The translations under genes were made by a program, and so were the position numbers. The notes beneath the pieces were generated by a model, which did not search any database, was not told the origin of the DNA, and saw only the letters and a program-made list of their open reading frames with translations. From contig OZ024743.1 in assembly GCA_964016885.1 (NCBI GenBank), positions 10,296,939 to 10,360,938 of the forward strand: 64,000 bases of DNA, written 5' to 3'. The stretch is from Eledone cirrhosa (lineage: Eukaryota > Mollusca > Cephalopoda > Octopoda > Eledonidae). Below are positions 35,948 through 47,722 of this stretch, one piece after another; position 1 is the first letter of the stretch; every line of letters starts with the position of its first letter.

Positions 35948-36315
35948 GTTTAACGTCCATATTCCACGCTTGCATGGGTTTGGACGGGAGTTTTCCCACT
36001 TGAGGCAAGAGTGGTTGTCTTGCTCGCATAGGACTGTCAGGTGGGTTTTCTACGGCTGGATGCCCTTCCTAACACCAACCACATTTACAGTGTGGGACTG
36101 GGAGGTTTTTACCGTGTTACCTACACGGCCACATTACAGCGTGGACTGTGTCTTTTTTGTCGTGACACCAACACGACCTCATTTGTTTCGGGCTGGATGT
36201 TGTGGTACCAACATAACTTTACATTGAAAGGAGTGGTGTGGATAGGGTGGAGGTAGTGGGACAGGGTGTATTTTGTTAGAGGTGCCTACTGACTGTAGTA
36301 GGTTTCACTTTGTAC
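35912..36315 (-). repeat. 3' tail of PHD-finger LINE copy D
   Basis: Minus strand, after the stop codon: the C-rich block, two units with CCGTGTAGGTAACACGGTAA type sequence, GTTAGGAAGGGCATCCAGCC, AAACCCATGCAAGCGTGGAA and (GAT)n at 35912-35946. Confidence 0.85.
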
Positions 36316-38416
36316 TTAGGTAAGGCGGGTCTTCTCTATTACTGTGTAGCGCCAAAGCTCCCGGTCCAGTGATATTGTCTTTGAGAGGTGTAAGTGTGTG
36401 AGGTCGGAATTTATCAAGTCATCCCAGGTTTTTCTGGGTCTGCCTACTCCGTGGCTACCATCTATTTTTATTGCCCTGCACTTTTTTATACAGCTGTCGT
36501 CTTTCATGCACATCACGTGGCCATACCAACGTAGTCTTCTCTCGAGTAAACAACATCTGATCCCTCTTATTTCTAATTTCTCCCTTAGTACGTTTATGCT
36601 TTGCCGTTCACGTATATTATTATTACACATCCAGCGGAGCATGCAAGCTTCGTTTCTCTCCAGTCTGCGTATATCCTCTGCACACAATGCCCAAGTCTCA
36701 CTGCCATGTAACATTGCTGTTTGTATGCAGGCATCATACAGCCTGCCTTTCATTTTTAGAGAGAACCCTTTAGCGGCCAATAGTGGTATAAGCTCTCTGA
36801 ACTTTTTCCATCTCGTTCTGACTCTAGCTACTGTACTTTCAGAGCACCCTCCACCACTGCTGATTTTGTCACCCAGGTAACAGAAGGTATCCACTATTTC
36901 TATAGAACCATCTGTGCAATGGAATGAGCTAGTATTCTGTGGGCACTTGCTGCTACTTATTGCACCTGAGCACCGGCCACATATAAAATCTATATTCTTA
37001 GTTAGCTTACCTGTGATCCCACTACATCTTTTATGTCCCCATACTTTGCATTTGGGACATAAAATGGAGTTTCTACCTACTCCTTTCCTACACACTGAGC
37101 ATGGCCATTTCCCAGATGGGACCGGTGCCCTATTTTCCTTCCTACAAACTAGAACTTTAGTCTTAGACAAGTTAACTTTAAGGCCTTTTGATTCTAGGCC
37201 ATGCTTCCATGTTTGGAATTTCTTCTCTAGTTCAGCCATTGATTCAGCTATGAGCATTAGATCATCTGCATATAGGAGTTCCCATGAGCAGCCGGTCTTG
37301 AACTCCTCTGTTATAGCCTGAAGGGCAATAATAAATAGTAGGGGTCTAAGGACGGAGCCCTGATGAACACCATCTTTTACGCTAAACTCTTCACTATATT
37401 TGTTGTTAATTCTAACCTTGCTGACTGTCTCTTTATACATGGCTTGTATAGCTCTCACAAGCCATTCATCAACACCTAGTTTTCTAAGGGCCCACCAGAT
37501 AATCGAGCGCGGTACTCTGTCAAAGGCTTTCTCCAAGTCAACAAAACTAAGTATAGGGGTTTACTTTTAGCTTGGTACTTCTCCTGTAGTTGTCGTACAA
37601 TGAAAAGAGCATCTGTTGTACTTTTACCTGACACAAACCCGAACTGCATTTCATCTAGATCAATTCGCTCTCTGATTAGTTGCGCTATTACTTTTTCTGT
37701 GACCTTCATGACCTGGTCAATTAATTTAATGCCTCTATAGTTTCCCCTATCTAGGGCATCACCTTTACCCTTGTAGCAGTTAATGATGATGATGCTGCGC
37801 CAGTCCTTCAGAACAACCCCATTCTGTATGACTTGGTTTACTATCCAGGTGACCATAGTGTGTCCCACTGTTCCAGATGCTTTCAGCATTTCGGCAACTA
37901 TTTCCGAAGGCCCGGCCGCCTTACCCGTCTTCATGTCTTTGATCGCCTTACTTATTATACTACCTTCAACTTGCACTGCTGGTCCTTCTATTATTCTCCT
38001 CATTTAGTAGCCTTTCGTAGTGACACTTCCAAGCTACCTTCTTATCAGCGTCAGTGATGCAAGTACACCATCATCATTTAGGACACACTTCTCCCCGACA
38101 ATATCACTGTTTTCCTTGACACATTGCGTAGCAATCCTGAACACCTCACGTTTTTGGTCCTCGCGTTGTAGAACATGCTTGAACTTTCTTTCCTCTGCTT
38201 CCCTTTTTGCGAAGTACACTTGTCTCCTAGCTTCCCCCCTGGCCACTTGATAGTCTTCTCTACTTCCCCCATCCCGCCATGCTTTCCAAGCCTGCTTTTT
38301 GGCCTTGATTGACCTCTCCACCTTACTGTTCCACCACCAAGTTACTCTCCTCCTGCCTATAGGCCTGCTCCAACCACAGGTTTCATCTGTCGCCTTCAGC
38401 AGGTTAGCTTTCAATT
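36316..38416 (-). pseudogene. PHD-finger LINE copy D (RT, PHD finger, C-terminus), 5'-truncated
   Basis: From 37536 to the stop at 36316 the frame is open for 406 codons: EKAFDRVPRSIIWW, GVHQGSVLRPLLF, LYADDLMLIAES (active site intact), [20 protein letters not shown] with the C4HC3 finger (CSVC, CPKC, HKRC, CGRC), [21 protein letters not shown]-type block, GRPRKTWDDLINSDLTHLHL, ELWRYTVIEKTRLT. Upstream blocks (38414-37540) include WWWNSKVERSIKAKKQAWKA, KAAGPSEIVAEMLKA, CYKGKGDALDRGNYRGIKLI and MQFGFVSGKSTTDALFIVRQ, with a frameshift near 38040, a loss of about 13 codons near 37995 and a frameshift near 37560. The endonuclease is missing: the copy starts inside the linker at 38416, next to a Tx1 fragment. 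Confidence 0.85.
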
Positions 38417-38940
38417 CATAATAATAATTGTTATTTATTTATTGGCCTCTAAGGCCCAAAATATTAAGGACAATACAAATTAACAAGGACAGTGGGGATT
38501 TAAATAAAAAGAGTAAACAGAAGAACAGATACCAAATCAACAATATTATAACAAGATTCTCCCAGTAGATGGAACACTAGCCAAGGGTAATTAAGATCAT
38601 CATGATCATCAAGGGAACCATAGATGAGTGCCATTCTCTCCTGTATTCTCTCCAACCTACATGCTTAGATTAGGCCTATTCACTTTACCCACCTATTAAA
38701 AGATACACTAGAACACCACTTTTTTTCCACCCTCATCTTTTTTTCCAAGTGGAACCTGAAAAAGTTAATGAGCTCTTATCTGAAGAGGAATGTGCTTGTC
38801 TTTAGTCCTTTCAGTCTTTTTCACCACACAAGCTTTTTTGGCATAACCACCTGAGTAAAAGATGGCTGGCCTTTCCAACTAAAAAATGTTGTGAGGTGAT
38901 CTTCATGATGAAGTCAGCTGATAGCTTAATTCATTGAACT
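38417..38940 (-). pseudogene. Tx1-like LINE 3' fragment, decayed
   Basis: Minus strand: remnants of the C-terminus (KxWWKRLKGLKTSTFLF-type wording around 38760-38830) and a 3' UTR that ends with GGGCCTTAGAGGCCAATAAA and an AT-rich tail at 38417-38450. It has no open frame. It separates PHD-LINE copy D from the L2/CR1-like LINE. Confidence 0.6.
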
Positions 38941-41900
38941 CAGCACAACATGAAAGCTTTAGTCTGCGTGATGAAGGGCAGATCTGGAGGTTTGTTAAGG
39001 CTGGTGAAACGTGGAAGAGAGATACCAGCTGGTCTGAGTGCGCTCTACCAACAATAGTTGGCAATGAAAAAACTGCAACAACTCTGGGAAACTAAACCAG
39101 AACAACCTGACATCCTCTACACACCATCATAAACTGCAAGCAGGGTACAAATTGTTGTCCTTAAATGCTCGCAGTTTATACAAGATACATCTGTTTAACT
39201 CCTACGTCAGAAGTATCGACCTTGACTTCATCACAGTCACGGAAACATGGGCACATTCCTTACTCTGTGATGGGGTTTTCAGCATGACTGGGTACAACCT
39301 GTTCTGCAAGGACCACATTAATCGCCGTCGTGGTGGTGTGATGGTCTACGTTTGTTCAAACTTTTCGGTAATTCCTTGCGTTGATTTGAACGAATCACAA
39401 GAAGAAGTTTTTTTCTGTGACATACGTATGACCATGTCAACACTTCTGCTTGGTGTTGTTTATCGCCCCCCCCCCCCACCAAACTACCATCAGGACACAC
39501 AGCTTTGCGATATCCTCAGAGCTGCTGCCAGGAAAACAGCCACTTATGTGTTTATTGCAGGTGACTTCAATCATCCTGAGATCGATTGGAAAACCTTTCG
39601 TTGGTCACAAAGTGCAAAAGATTTCCTTGAGCTAGTGCTGGACTCAAACTGGTCACAAGTAGGCACCTCTCCAATTAGAGGTGACAACACTTTGGACCTG
39701 ATCTTCACCACTACTCCTGAAGTGGTTATCAGTTGTACTACTGAGGAACCTCTAGGTGACTCTGATCATGCTATCATCATTGCCAATCTGGCTCTTGCAG
39801 GCAGCAACAAAAACCAGAACCATCTCCAATCTGCTTGCTTTGATTGGAAGCAAGCAGATTGGAACTTGTACTGCACTGAGCTACAGTGCCCAAACTGGCA
39901 TGAGTTCTATAACTCTGGAGATGTGAACACTATACTCCAGAGCATCCTGGACTCAATATAGATAGCGTGTGCAGTATCAGTGCCACGTAAGCAGAAAAAA
40001 ACACCAAGTGCAATTTGGGGAACTTCAGCGATCCGACTTGCCAGGAAAGAACGTTGGAATGCTGAACGGGAATATAAACTGCATAAATCAGATGCCAACA
40101 GAAAAAAGCGGAATAAATCTTCCAACCATCTCAAGCCAGTGACAAAAAAGGCAGTGCTTGAATTTGAACAGTGAATAACAACCAATCCTGACAGTAAGGT
40201 GTTCTGGAAATATGTACATTCAAAGCAAAGACCTCACTCTCCAGTTGGTCCTCTTCGTAATCCCCACACAAGCCAGATCACTGACGATCCCAAAGAATGC
40301 GCAGAACTGACTGCTGAGTGCTATGCAAGCATTTTTACTGTTGAAAACCAGAATGTACCATCTCCACCATCTCTAACATCAAATTCCATAACAATTATGG
40401 AATTTACATCTGCAATGCTGCGATGTCACCTTAAGAATAAGCACAACTATGCCTCCCCTGGTCTTGATGGTGTTACATACCTGCTTCTCAAACGTGGTGG
40501 GTACTTCCATTTGCACCAGCTTTCTTTCTTCTTTCAATACTGTCTCAACAATGGTACTACTCCGGAGCAGTGGAAAACTGCCAGTGTCATTCCCCTGTTC
40601 AAAAAGGGTGACTGCACGTCACCTGTCAACTATCGTCCAGTCAGTCTTAATAGCTGTATTGCCAAACTGATGGAATCCTGTGTCAGAGAAACACTTTGGA
40701 ACTTCTGGAGCTCTCACAGCCTCATCCGACCCTTGCAATTTGGATTTATCCCTAACTCCAGCTGCTGTGATAAGCTTATTGAGTTCCTTGAAGACATTAC
40801 CTGGATCACTGACAGCGGCTCATGGGTGGATGTTGTTTACCTTGACTTTGCTAAGGCTTTTAATTCTGTGCCACACAAAAGACTTATGGCGAAACTCTCT
40901 GCAATGGGTGTGAGGGATGATCTTTTTAACTGGTTGAAATCCTTCATTCTCAGCCGAAAAGAGGTAGTCACGGTTCTAGGACAGCATTCTTCACCATATG
41001 AGATGTCATCTTGGTCCCCTTTTGTTTGTGGCATAGATGCCAACTTAATGACATAGATGCCAACTTAATGACATAGATGCCAACTTAAAGAATGCCATGG
41101 TACTGAAATATGCAGATGACATCAAGCTGTACCTTGAAATCAAAAGGACTGATCCTGAAATTTACAACTCTTTCCTACAATCAGACCTGGACACAATGCA
41201 GCAATGGATCACAGACTGGCAACTGAAGCTGGCTGTGGACAAGTGTACCACCATGCATTTTGGGAGGAAAAACCCAGCGTTCACATACTCCCTCCACAAC
41301 ACTGGTATCAAGAAGTCTTCTTGTGAATGTGACCTGGGCATTACTGTCAGCAGCGATATGCATTGGACAAAGCACGTCTCTAAGATTGTCAAGAAGGCCG
41401 AGGGTGTCTTGGCATCACTCAGCAAGACCTTTGTTAGCCGCTCTCCAACCATCTATTTAAAGCTGTATACAGCTATGATACGACCACACTTGGAATTCGC
41501 ATCATCAGTCTGGAACCCCTATCTTGCTCAGATCATTCACCTCCTGGAAACTGTTCAGAGACGTGCAACCAAGCGCATACCCTCCATCAGACACCTACCA
41601 TACTCTGAACGCCTTGCTTCCCTGGGCATGGATTCATTGAAGCTCTGACATCTGGCAATGGACTTGGTAAACACCCACAAAGTTATTAACCATCTCACCA
41701 ACAACAACCCTGAGCACCTTTTTGATCTCCATGTGTCTAACACACGTGGACATGCCTACAAAATCAGAAAACAGCACAGCTCCCATGACTTTCGAAAACA
41801 TTTTTTCACGCTTAGAGTTGCTGAAGCATGGAACAAATTGCCTGCATCAGTTGTTAGCTGCCGAGACACTGCATCCTTTAAAAACCTCATGCTTCCCGAA

Positions 41901-42065
41901 ATTCGCCAAAACTACACCTGATGTCCCCCTTCCATACACATGCACACATGTATATATCATTTTCCTGACGTTGTACATTACCCTATGTACTATACATACA
42001 CTTTTGATGAGTTGTAGTGCACCTGAGCACTGTACACAATATTTCCATTATTATCATTATTATTC
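38941..42065 (+). mobile_element. L2/CR1-like LINE, nearly complete element
   Basis: Element limits: the left junction with the Tx1 fragment is at about 38940, with upstream remnants such as GRSGGLLRLVKRGREIPAGL. The right end is at TTATTATCATTATTATT (about 42049-42065) after the coding region. No clear target duplication. Non-coding 3' part from 41922 contains GTAGTGCACCTGAGCACTGT. Confidence 0.7.
39128..41921 (+). pseudogene. L2/CR1-like LINE ORF2 (endonuclease and reverse transcriptase)
   Basis: Endonuclease: LLSLNARSLYKIHLFNSYV, TVTETWAHS, GVVYRPPPPPNYHQ, IAGDFNHPEIDWKTF, GDNTLDLIFTT, DSDHAIII (catalytic positions kept). Linker: KVFWKYVHSKQRPHSPVGPL. RT: ASPGLDGVTYLLLK, NYRPVSLNSCIAKLMESC, PLQFGFIPNSSCCDKLIEFL, YLDFAKAFNSVPHKRLM, LGPLLFVA, LKYADDIKLYLE. 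C-terminus: MHWTKHVSKIVKKAEGVLAS, YTAMIRPHLEFASSVWNPYL, HDFRKHFFTLRVAEAWNKLP. Lesions: TAG at 39959, TGA near 40172, loss of the GVPQGSV half of the RT motif with frameshift at about 41003-41015, a 20-bp sequence present three times at 41032-41087 with TAG codons, and TGA at 41646. Inactive but well preserved. Confidence 0.85.
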
Positions 42066-43175
42066 ATCCTACATGATAACAACTGTTTGTCAAAAAGGTA
42101 AAGGTCAACATTGCTCGGACAAGTAGATGCCAAATGGTTTCATCATTCTGTGTGCATCTCTGATAGGCCTATTTAACAGCACTTCCAAACCAGTCACAAT
42201 AGCTCATACATACAAAATGCATTAAGAGGGCCTATAAAATATGTGAGGCTGGACACATAAAAGTTACATAAACAATGTGTGGAAGTGTAAGGATATTTTA
42301 CAGTAGATGTATAAAAAATATAATAAAAACAGAATAAATATAAAATTATATAAAAACCACAATAATTGAAACAGAACATATTAAATAATGAAAAACATTT
42401 AAGGTATCCCATCCACCCACATGTGACAAACTAATAGCTAGGTCCAATTAGAATACCCCACAAATATACCCACTAGCTATACATTATATTGGAGCTGAGG
42501 GCATCCAAATGCAACTATTGGCATTTCTTTGGTGGCTTTATCTATATATTGTCCCACGAAAATATGTTACATGCTCATAAACTTCTTCGATGGCCTCAAT
42601 CAAAAGTCTATCTTCCAACTACTCACAGCTGAGCTTTCCCCCCTGTACCATTAATCCCATCACTTTTGTCTCTATGCACACAATAGAAAATAGATCTGGA
42701 ATAGCCCTGTCATCTTAAGGGATAATAAGAACTTTGACTCCTACTTACCATGGGTTGCTCATCACCACCCCTGCATCACACTTACATATATTATGCTACA
42801 AAGAACACAACAAACTAAGGAGCAATTACACCACCAATGTCCCTGACTGTCACCTTTGTATTCTACTGTCCCATGTACTGATGTATGAATCTATGGGTGA
42901 ATATTTTGCATGCTATCTCAACCTGATGTTGCCCTTCAGTCATGGTATGGAGAGTTCATCATATGGTGCCATAAACCTTGCCCTGTTCCATGGATACAGA
43001 TGCTGATCTACAAAATATCCTCAATCTGTGAAAATTGTGCTTATCAAAGTGCATGTGGGTTTCTGTGTGGCCTTACTTCTACTGATATTGTTATTGCTAT
43101 TGTTATTGCTCCTGTTGTTGTTACTGCTACCATAAAATTCATCAACCCCCACCTCTCGTTGTTCCCTTCTTTTTA

Positions 43176-43219
<44 letters not shown>

Positions 43220-43558
43220 CAAAACCAAAACAAGTTTGTTCACACATTTCTGTTCGGCATCTGCAGAAATGTTTTTTTTTCTTTTTATCTTGTCACCATT
43301 GTGTTGTGTGCAAAACAAGTCAAACCAAAACTGTTCTTTCAAAACAAATATGTTTTTTCTCAAACGGAGTAAAGATAACTAAATGAACTCTTACCTTACC
43401 TTGTAAACATATTCACATGGCACGACATGAATAATAAATATCCAGTTCCTTGAAGAATCAACAATATGAAATCTAAAGCGAGGAGCAGAGGAAAAGATGC
43501 TTTGCCATGGCAAGCAACAAAAAACAGCAACTACAATAACAGCAGCAACAATAATAAT
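42066..43558. other. Unassigned, with TA microsatellite at 43177-43214
   Basis: AT-rich. A plus-strand frame at 42734-43006 is open for 90 codons (ITTPASHLHILCYKEHNKLR) and its composition is protein-like, but no family was recognised. It could be a decayed LINE C-terminus. TA repeats at 43177-43214. Confidence 0.4.
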
Positions 43559-43675
43559 ATGATAATGGTTTCTAATATAGGCACAAGGCTAGTCATTAGA
43601 GTGGAAGGGAAGTTGATAATGATTCCAATACTGGACTAAGATTTCATTTTGTCAACTCCAGAATGAAGAAAGGAT
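43559..43675 (-). repeat. tRNA-derived SINE, family II, 3' part
   Basis: Minus-strand 3' half with CCTTGTGCCTATATTAGAAA and a diverged GGAGTTGACAAAATGAAATC; tail of AAT/ACA triplets to the left (43535-43560). Head missing. Confidence 0.65.
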
Positions 43676-44560
43676 GATGATGACCATTGCCAACTTCTTT
43701 GCTAACAGCTTAGCCAAAAGTTTAAACTCTGTGTTGAACAGAGTTATGGGACAGAGATTTTTAATTACAGCTCATTGTTCATGTCTTTTCTTTTCAGTGT
43801 TACTAATCCCAAGCTTACAGAACTAGGAATTCTAGTAATCTATGTCTCCTATGTACACCTAGGCTTTACACAGCACTAAACATCTCCTGTAAAGTGTCGT
43901 GCCCAACTGTCAAACTAGGAACTATAGTCCATCACCATCTCTGTCTTCCCACTTACCCTGAACAGTTTTGAAAAGTGTTGTTGGATAGCTGCAAACATTT
44001 GCTTGGAATCAAGCAGCATGTTGCCATCTTGGTCCATCAAAGACCGAATTGGAGCTTTATTGCCATGCTGTACCTCTACCATTTGGATCAATTGATCAGC
44101 TTTCATTCCATCATGTCTTAGAATATGTGGCTCAGTTCTGATGATGCTAACTTTGTTTTTCACATTGAAGAAATCATCTAGTGCCATTCTTGCAGCTTGC
44201 ACATTGGTTGCAGTGCCACTCTAAATCACCTCTCTATTTTTTATCTATCGCAAACTTCTTTACTAAAAGCTAATGGTTCTACTGTAGTTGCTCTTTTGAG
44301 AGCACACCACCACCTGTTGCTGACAATTGTCCCTGTCACTTACTTACTTATTGTCCCTGTTACTTGCCTAATGTGCTAATCTGCTTTCTGAAGGCTTTAT
44401 TCATTGGGAATGATGCATTAAGCTTCCAGTAACTGGGTCCCTGTCTCTGTGTTCTGTCTATTTGGTCATGCAAAAGCACCCAATCTTAAGCTGGTAGATG
44501 TTACAAAGGCAACTCATTGAAGGCAAGGAAATGTCTGATATAAAACCTCCATGAGATAAG
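43676..44560 (-). pseudogene. Tx1-like LINE fragment (EN-RT linker and RT start), decayed
   Basis: Minus frame 44202-43915 reads ARMALDDFFNVKNKVSIIRT, HILRHDGMKADQLIQMVEVQ and RSLMDQDGNMLLDSKQMFAA, and lines up codon by codon with the linker of the full copy (AKLALDQFFNAKHEGCVVRA, RGNKATIRS, LVDHDGRILLDPGQM). Below it, 43690-43900 has ITLFNTEFKLLAKLLAKKLA of the RT in broken frames. Above it, 44200-44560 has the WKLNAS region after the endonuclease. The following 44560-44999 may hold eroded endonuclease sequence but could not be read. Confidence 0.7.
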
Positions 44561-44999
44561 TATACTAGATTGGTGTTCAGCATGGGATAACCTGCTTAGC
44601 TAAATGTAGATAGGAATTATTAAGTCTTGGTTCACAACCTGTTTATAGATGGTACCTAGTAAAAAGATTGGTTTTTGTGGGACCTTACCCACAATCCCTC
44701 CATGTCATTATGATAACTTATCACAAATCTTACCCCATCAGTCATCATTTGGGTCAACAACGGCTGTATTGCTCTGAAGGGATATAATCTGAGGTTAAAA
44801 ATATGCTACTGGAACAAACCCCTTCACAAACAGTAAGGCTTTTGGTCAAGAAAACCAGAACAATTCCAACTTTCAAACATCGAACTCTCCATCAAATAAA
44901 TCTTCTATAAGTTTTGGATTCCCAAAGAGTAAATCCTGCCTCTTACATCACAAATCAAACCTAGAATATCTAGAGGTAAAACATTGGGAATGATGCAAG
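44561..44999. other. Unassigned, possibly eroded LINE
   Basis: No readable motif. Its position beside the Tx1 fragment suggests endonuclease remains, but this is inference only. Confidence 0.3.
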
Positions 45000-46590
45000 G
45001 ATGTACAAAGGTGCAATTAAACTCTATGATATCTGTATGGATATCATTCAAAATAACATGCTTACCAGAGCAGAATTGGATCAAATAAAACTAAATGTTA
45101 AGTATACCACAAGAAACTGCCCATTATCAAAGATAATGTATTTATTGAAGTTCATAATAAGTTATATCCTGAAGAAGTCAACCAAAAACTGATAGGAATA
45201 AAGGACAACATAATGTAGATCACTGATAACCAGTCTGAACATCTGGACACGGGAGTAAACAACATAAATTCTGAAAAACATGGAGAACATGAAATTAAAT
45301 TACCCCCAGAATATTTCACAAAAAAGAGAGATGAAGTCACAGCACCAAAAAAATAACATAATTGAGGCAGTAAGCAGAGCCAGTCATGTGGAATTGTATG
45401 ACAAGTTAAAGTCCAATCCATAAATGTAACAAGAAAATTATTGATACATATAATTCTGCAATATAAGAATATCTTGGTATTTGTGATCATCAAGATATAA
45501 GTATGCTAAACTGTATTATATATGCATCAGAACTATAACTGAAAAAACTGAACATAAGCATAAACACTCAAAACAGGCCTAAAAACACCTGCTTGGAAAA
45601 TAGAAATAGAGAAAGAAATAGAGGTACTGATGTGAGGAATCTCTATACTTCATGAAATGTCAAATAACTACCTGGAAATCCAGAAAAGTAGAATGAAATT
45701 AGAAAGTAACAGACACACACAACATATTAGAAATAAAAGAATCATTGATGCAATAACTACAAGGAAAGTAAGAAAGGTTAAGATGGTATGGAAAAAGAAC
45801 AACATTTTATAGTCTAAACAAGATTTTTTTTTAAACAAATACCAAAAGATTCTATAGAGAAATAGGAAAACATGAAATAGAAATAAAAAGTCACCTTCAA
45901 TGAAAGAGGTACAAGCATTCTAGAAAAATATCTTGAGTAATCTAAAGGAATACAATGAAAATGCTGAGTTTATTGAATGGCAGAAAGTACAAATAAAGGG
46001 TACTTTAACACAAGAGTGAAGTAATATCACAAAAAAGAATGTCAAAATCGATTAAAAGAGATCTAAAAATGGAAATCACCTGGCCATGACAATGTGTCAC
46101 ACTTTTGGCTTCATTGCCTTACACACAGTTTGATGGCAAAAATTCTATCAAAAATAATTTCTGCAATGAAGATACTTGCCTGGATCACAAAGGGAATAAC
46201 ATTCCTTTTATCTCAAAATGGAAAAACTGATGAACCTAAGAATTACAGACTAACATGGTGGTTCACAACATATAAACTTTTACCATCAATAATTAATTAC
46301 CTTGTCTACTCATTTCTACAAGAAAACAATGTCTTACCTATAGAGAAAAAGCAGTGCTAACAGGATCATAAGGGTATGATAATAAACAAAATGATACTAG
46401 AAAATTGCTCTACAAAGAAAATAAATCTCAATACAGCCTGGATAGAGTATCCAAAGGCATTTGATAATGTCCCCTATTCACAGATTCTTCAATCAATTGA
46501 AATTTACAAAATATCCCCAATAATTATAAATTTTTTGCAAAAATATATATGATACTCTCTAAAATGCTTGGTTAGAATGATTAATGATAT
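45000..46590 (+). pseudogene. R4/Dong-like LINE remnant (N-terminal region and RT)
   Basis: Translation over several frames gives the RT start: IKRDLKWKSPGHDNVSHFWL (about 46050), CLTHSLMAKILSKIISAMKI, WITKGITFLLSQNGKTDEPK, NYRLTWWFTTYKLLPSIINY, FLQENNVLPIEKKQC, MIINKMILENC, TAWIEYPKAFDNVPYSQILQ and SIEIYKISPIIINFLQKY. Order and spacing match the intact copy at 55.7-58.5 kb (KSPGPDGVQGYWIKHL, NYRPITCLPVMWKLL, YRKAFDMVPHSWI), with different wording, so it belongs to another lineage. The part after the palm (active site, knuckle, nuclease) is lost. Many stops. Confidence 0.65.
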
Positions 46591-46832
46591 ACATTATTAA
46601 TGGGCATGGGGTTAGAATGTCTGAGGAAAGAATCACTGGACAGATTTTACAGGCAAAAACCAACTAGCAGGAGACTCAGGGGGTAGACTCCAAACAAGAT
46701 GGTTGCATAACATTCATCAGCTTGGCTGGTCTCACTTGGGGATCCAGATGGATCAGTTAGAGATGGTTGCTTCTGACAGGGCCCACTGGAAGGAGTGGTT
46801 GAGGACTCTGCCCCCACGACACTCCCATGAAT
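46591..46832 (+). pseudogene. RTE-like LINE, C-terminal end
   Basis: A frame reads GIQMDQLEMVASDRAHWKEW then LRTLPPRHSHE and a stop (46740-46831), and an upstream frame holds RRLRG and LAWSHLG-type pieces. This equals the C-terminus at 10985-11445 (DQLEMVASDRTCWRECLRSL). Truncated at its 5' side next to the R4-like remnant. Confidence 0.65.
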
Positions 46833-46995
46833 AATTGAACAAAAGAGAAGTAGGAGGAGAAAAAGAAAAAATGGGTTTATATCACAGACACTCTTCTCCT
46901 AAATTACCCTTGTGCATCATTACAAACAATGTTTTTCTGGATAATGCTTTGCTCCATCCAGAAGTCTCATCAGTAATTTGTGTGTGTGTATGTAT

Positions 46996-47222
46996 ATATT
47001 GTTATACTTTGGGAGGGATATGCACCTGTAGGTTTTCACTTCAACTTATAAATTTCTGGTTGGTTACTTGGTTCGATAACCGGATGGTAGTTTATATATT
47101 GTCAAAGCTATTTCGTCACACAAAAACAATACACAAAGGCAAATGGTGTAGGACAAAACAGAGGAGAGACACGAAGTAAAAATGTTTATTGGGAGCATGA
47201 CCCTCCCAAAGTATAACAATAT
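46996..47222 (-). mobile_element. Terminal-inverted-repeat element, 227 bp
   Basis: The ends are perfect inverted repeats of 22 bp (46996-47017 and 47201-47222); the core of the repeat is TTGTTATACTTTGGGAGGG. The minus strand contains AATAAACATTT close to one end and TGTGTGACGAAATAGCTTTG inside. The latter and the ends resemble the hammerhead-containing segment at 22960-23220. It could be a short non-autonomous Penelope-type unit or a MITE. No coding capacity. Confidence 0.5.
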
Positions 47223-47659
47223 CTATTTCAACACACCTTTTCAGATAAGAAATCTTGCAAAACAAATTCAAAAACGATATATATATATATTAATTAAAGG
47301 TTAATTAGTCTCTAATATGATAATATGAAAACATGGTAGGGAGATCTATATATAACTGAAGTTAGATAGAAAACTGTTTCCGTCTTATCTTGTTTATACT
47401 CACAGAATTAGAGATTTTCTCATTTAATTTTAATATATATATATATATATCCCAACAACAAATTGGCAAACACTGAGTTCATTTTCGTCTTGGTGACATT
47501 AACTCCTTCAAGTTTATTTGTGACTTTTGCATGTTTGTATTTAGTTCTACCATTCATTTTTCTATGCGTATCCTTTCAGTGAATTATTTTCTTCGTGCGA
47601 AAATCAAAGCCTTATATCATATGTACTATTTATGGTGAGGAATATAAATTTTTGGAAAT
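47223..47659. other. Unassigned, short TA tracts
   Basis: AT-rich with TA tracts at 47277-47291 and 47431-47450. Nothing else recognised. Confidence 0.5.
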
Positions 47660-47722
47660 GTATAACCCATGCAAGCATGGAAAATAGATGTTAAATGGTG
47701 ATGATGGTGATGATGATGATGA
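47660..47722 (+). repeat. Terminal fragment of SINE/LINE tail
   Basis: TATAACCCATGCAAGCATGG, then AAAATAGATGTTAAATGGTG and (GAT)n, the terminus shared by family I SINEs and the PHD-finger LINE. Confidence 0.75.

Noticed and set aside
42734..43006. 90-codon frame as a host gene
   Set aside because: Protein-like but without a recognised domain, without splice signals that I could defend, and set among transposon remnants.
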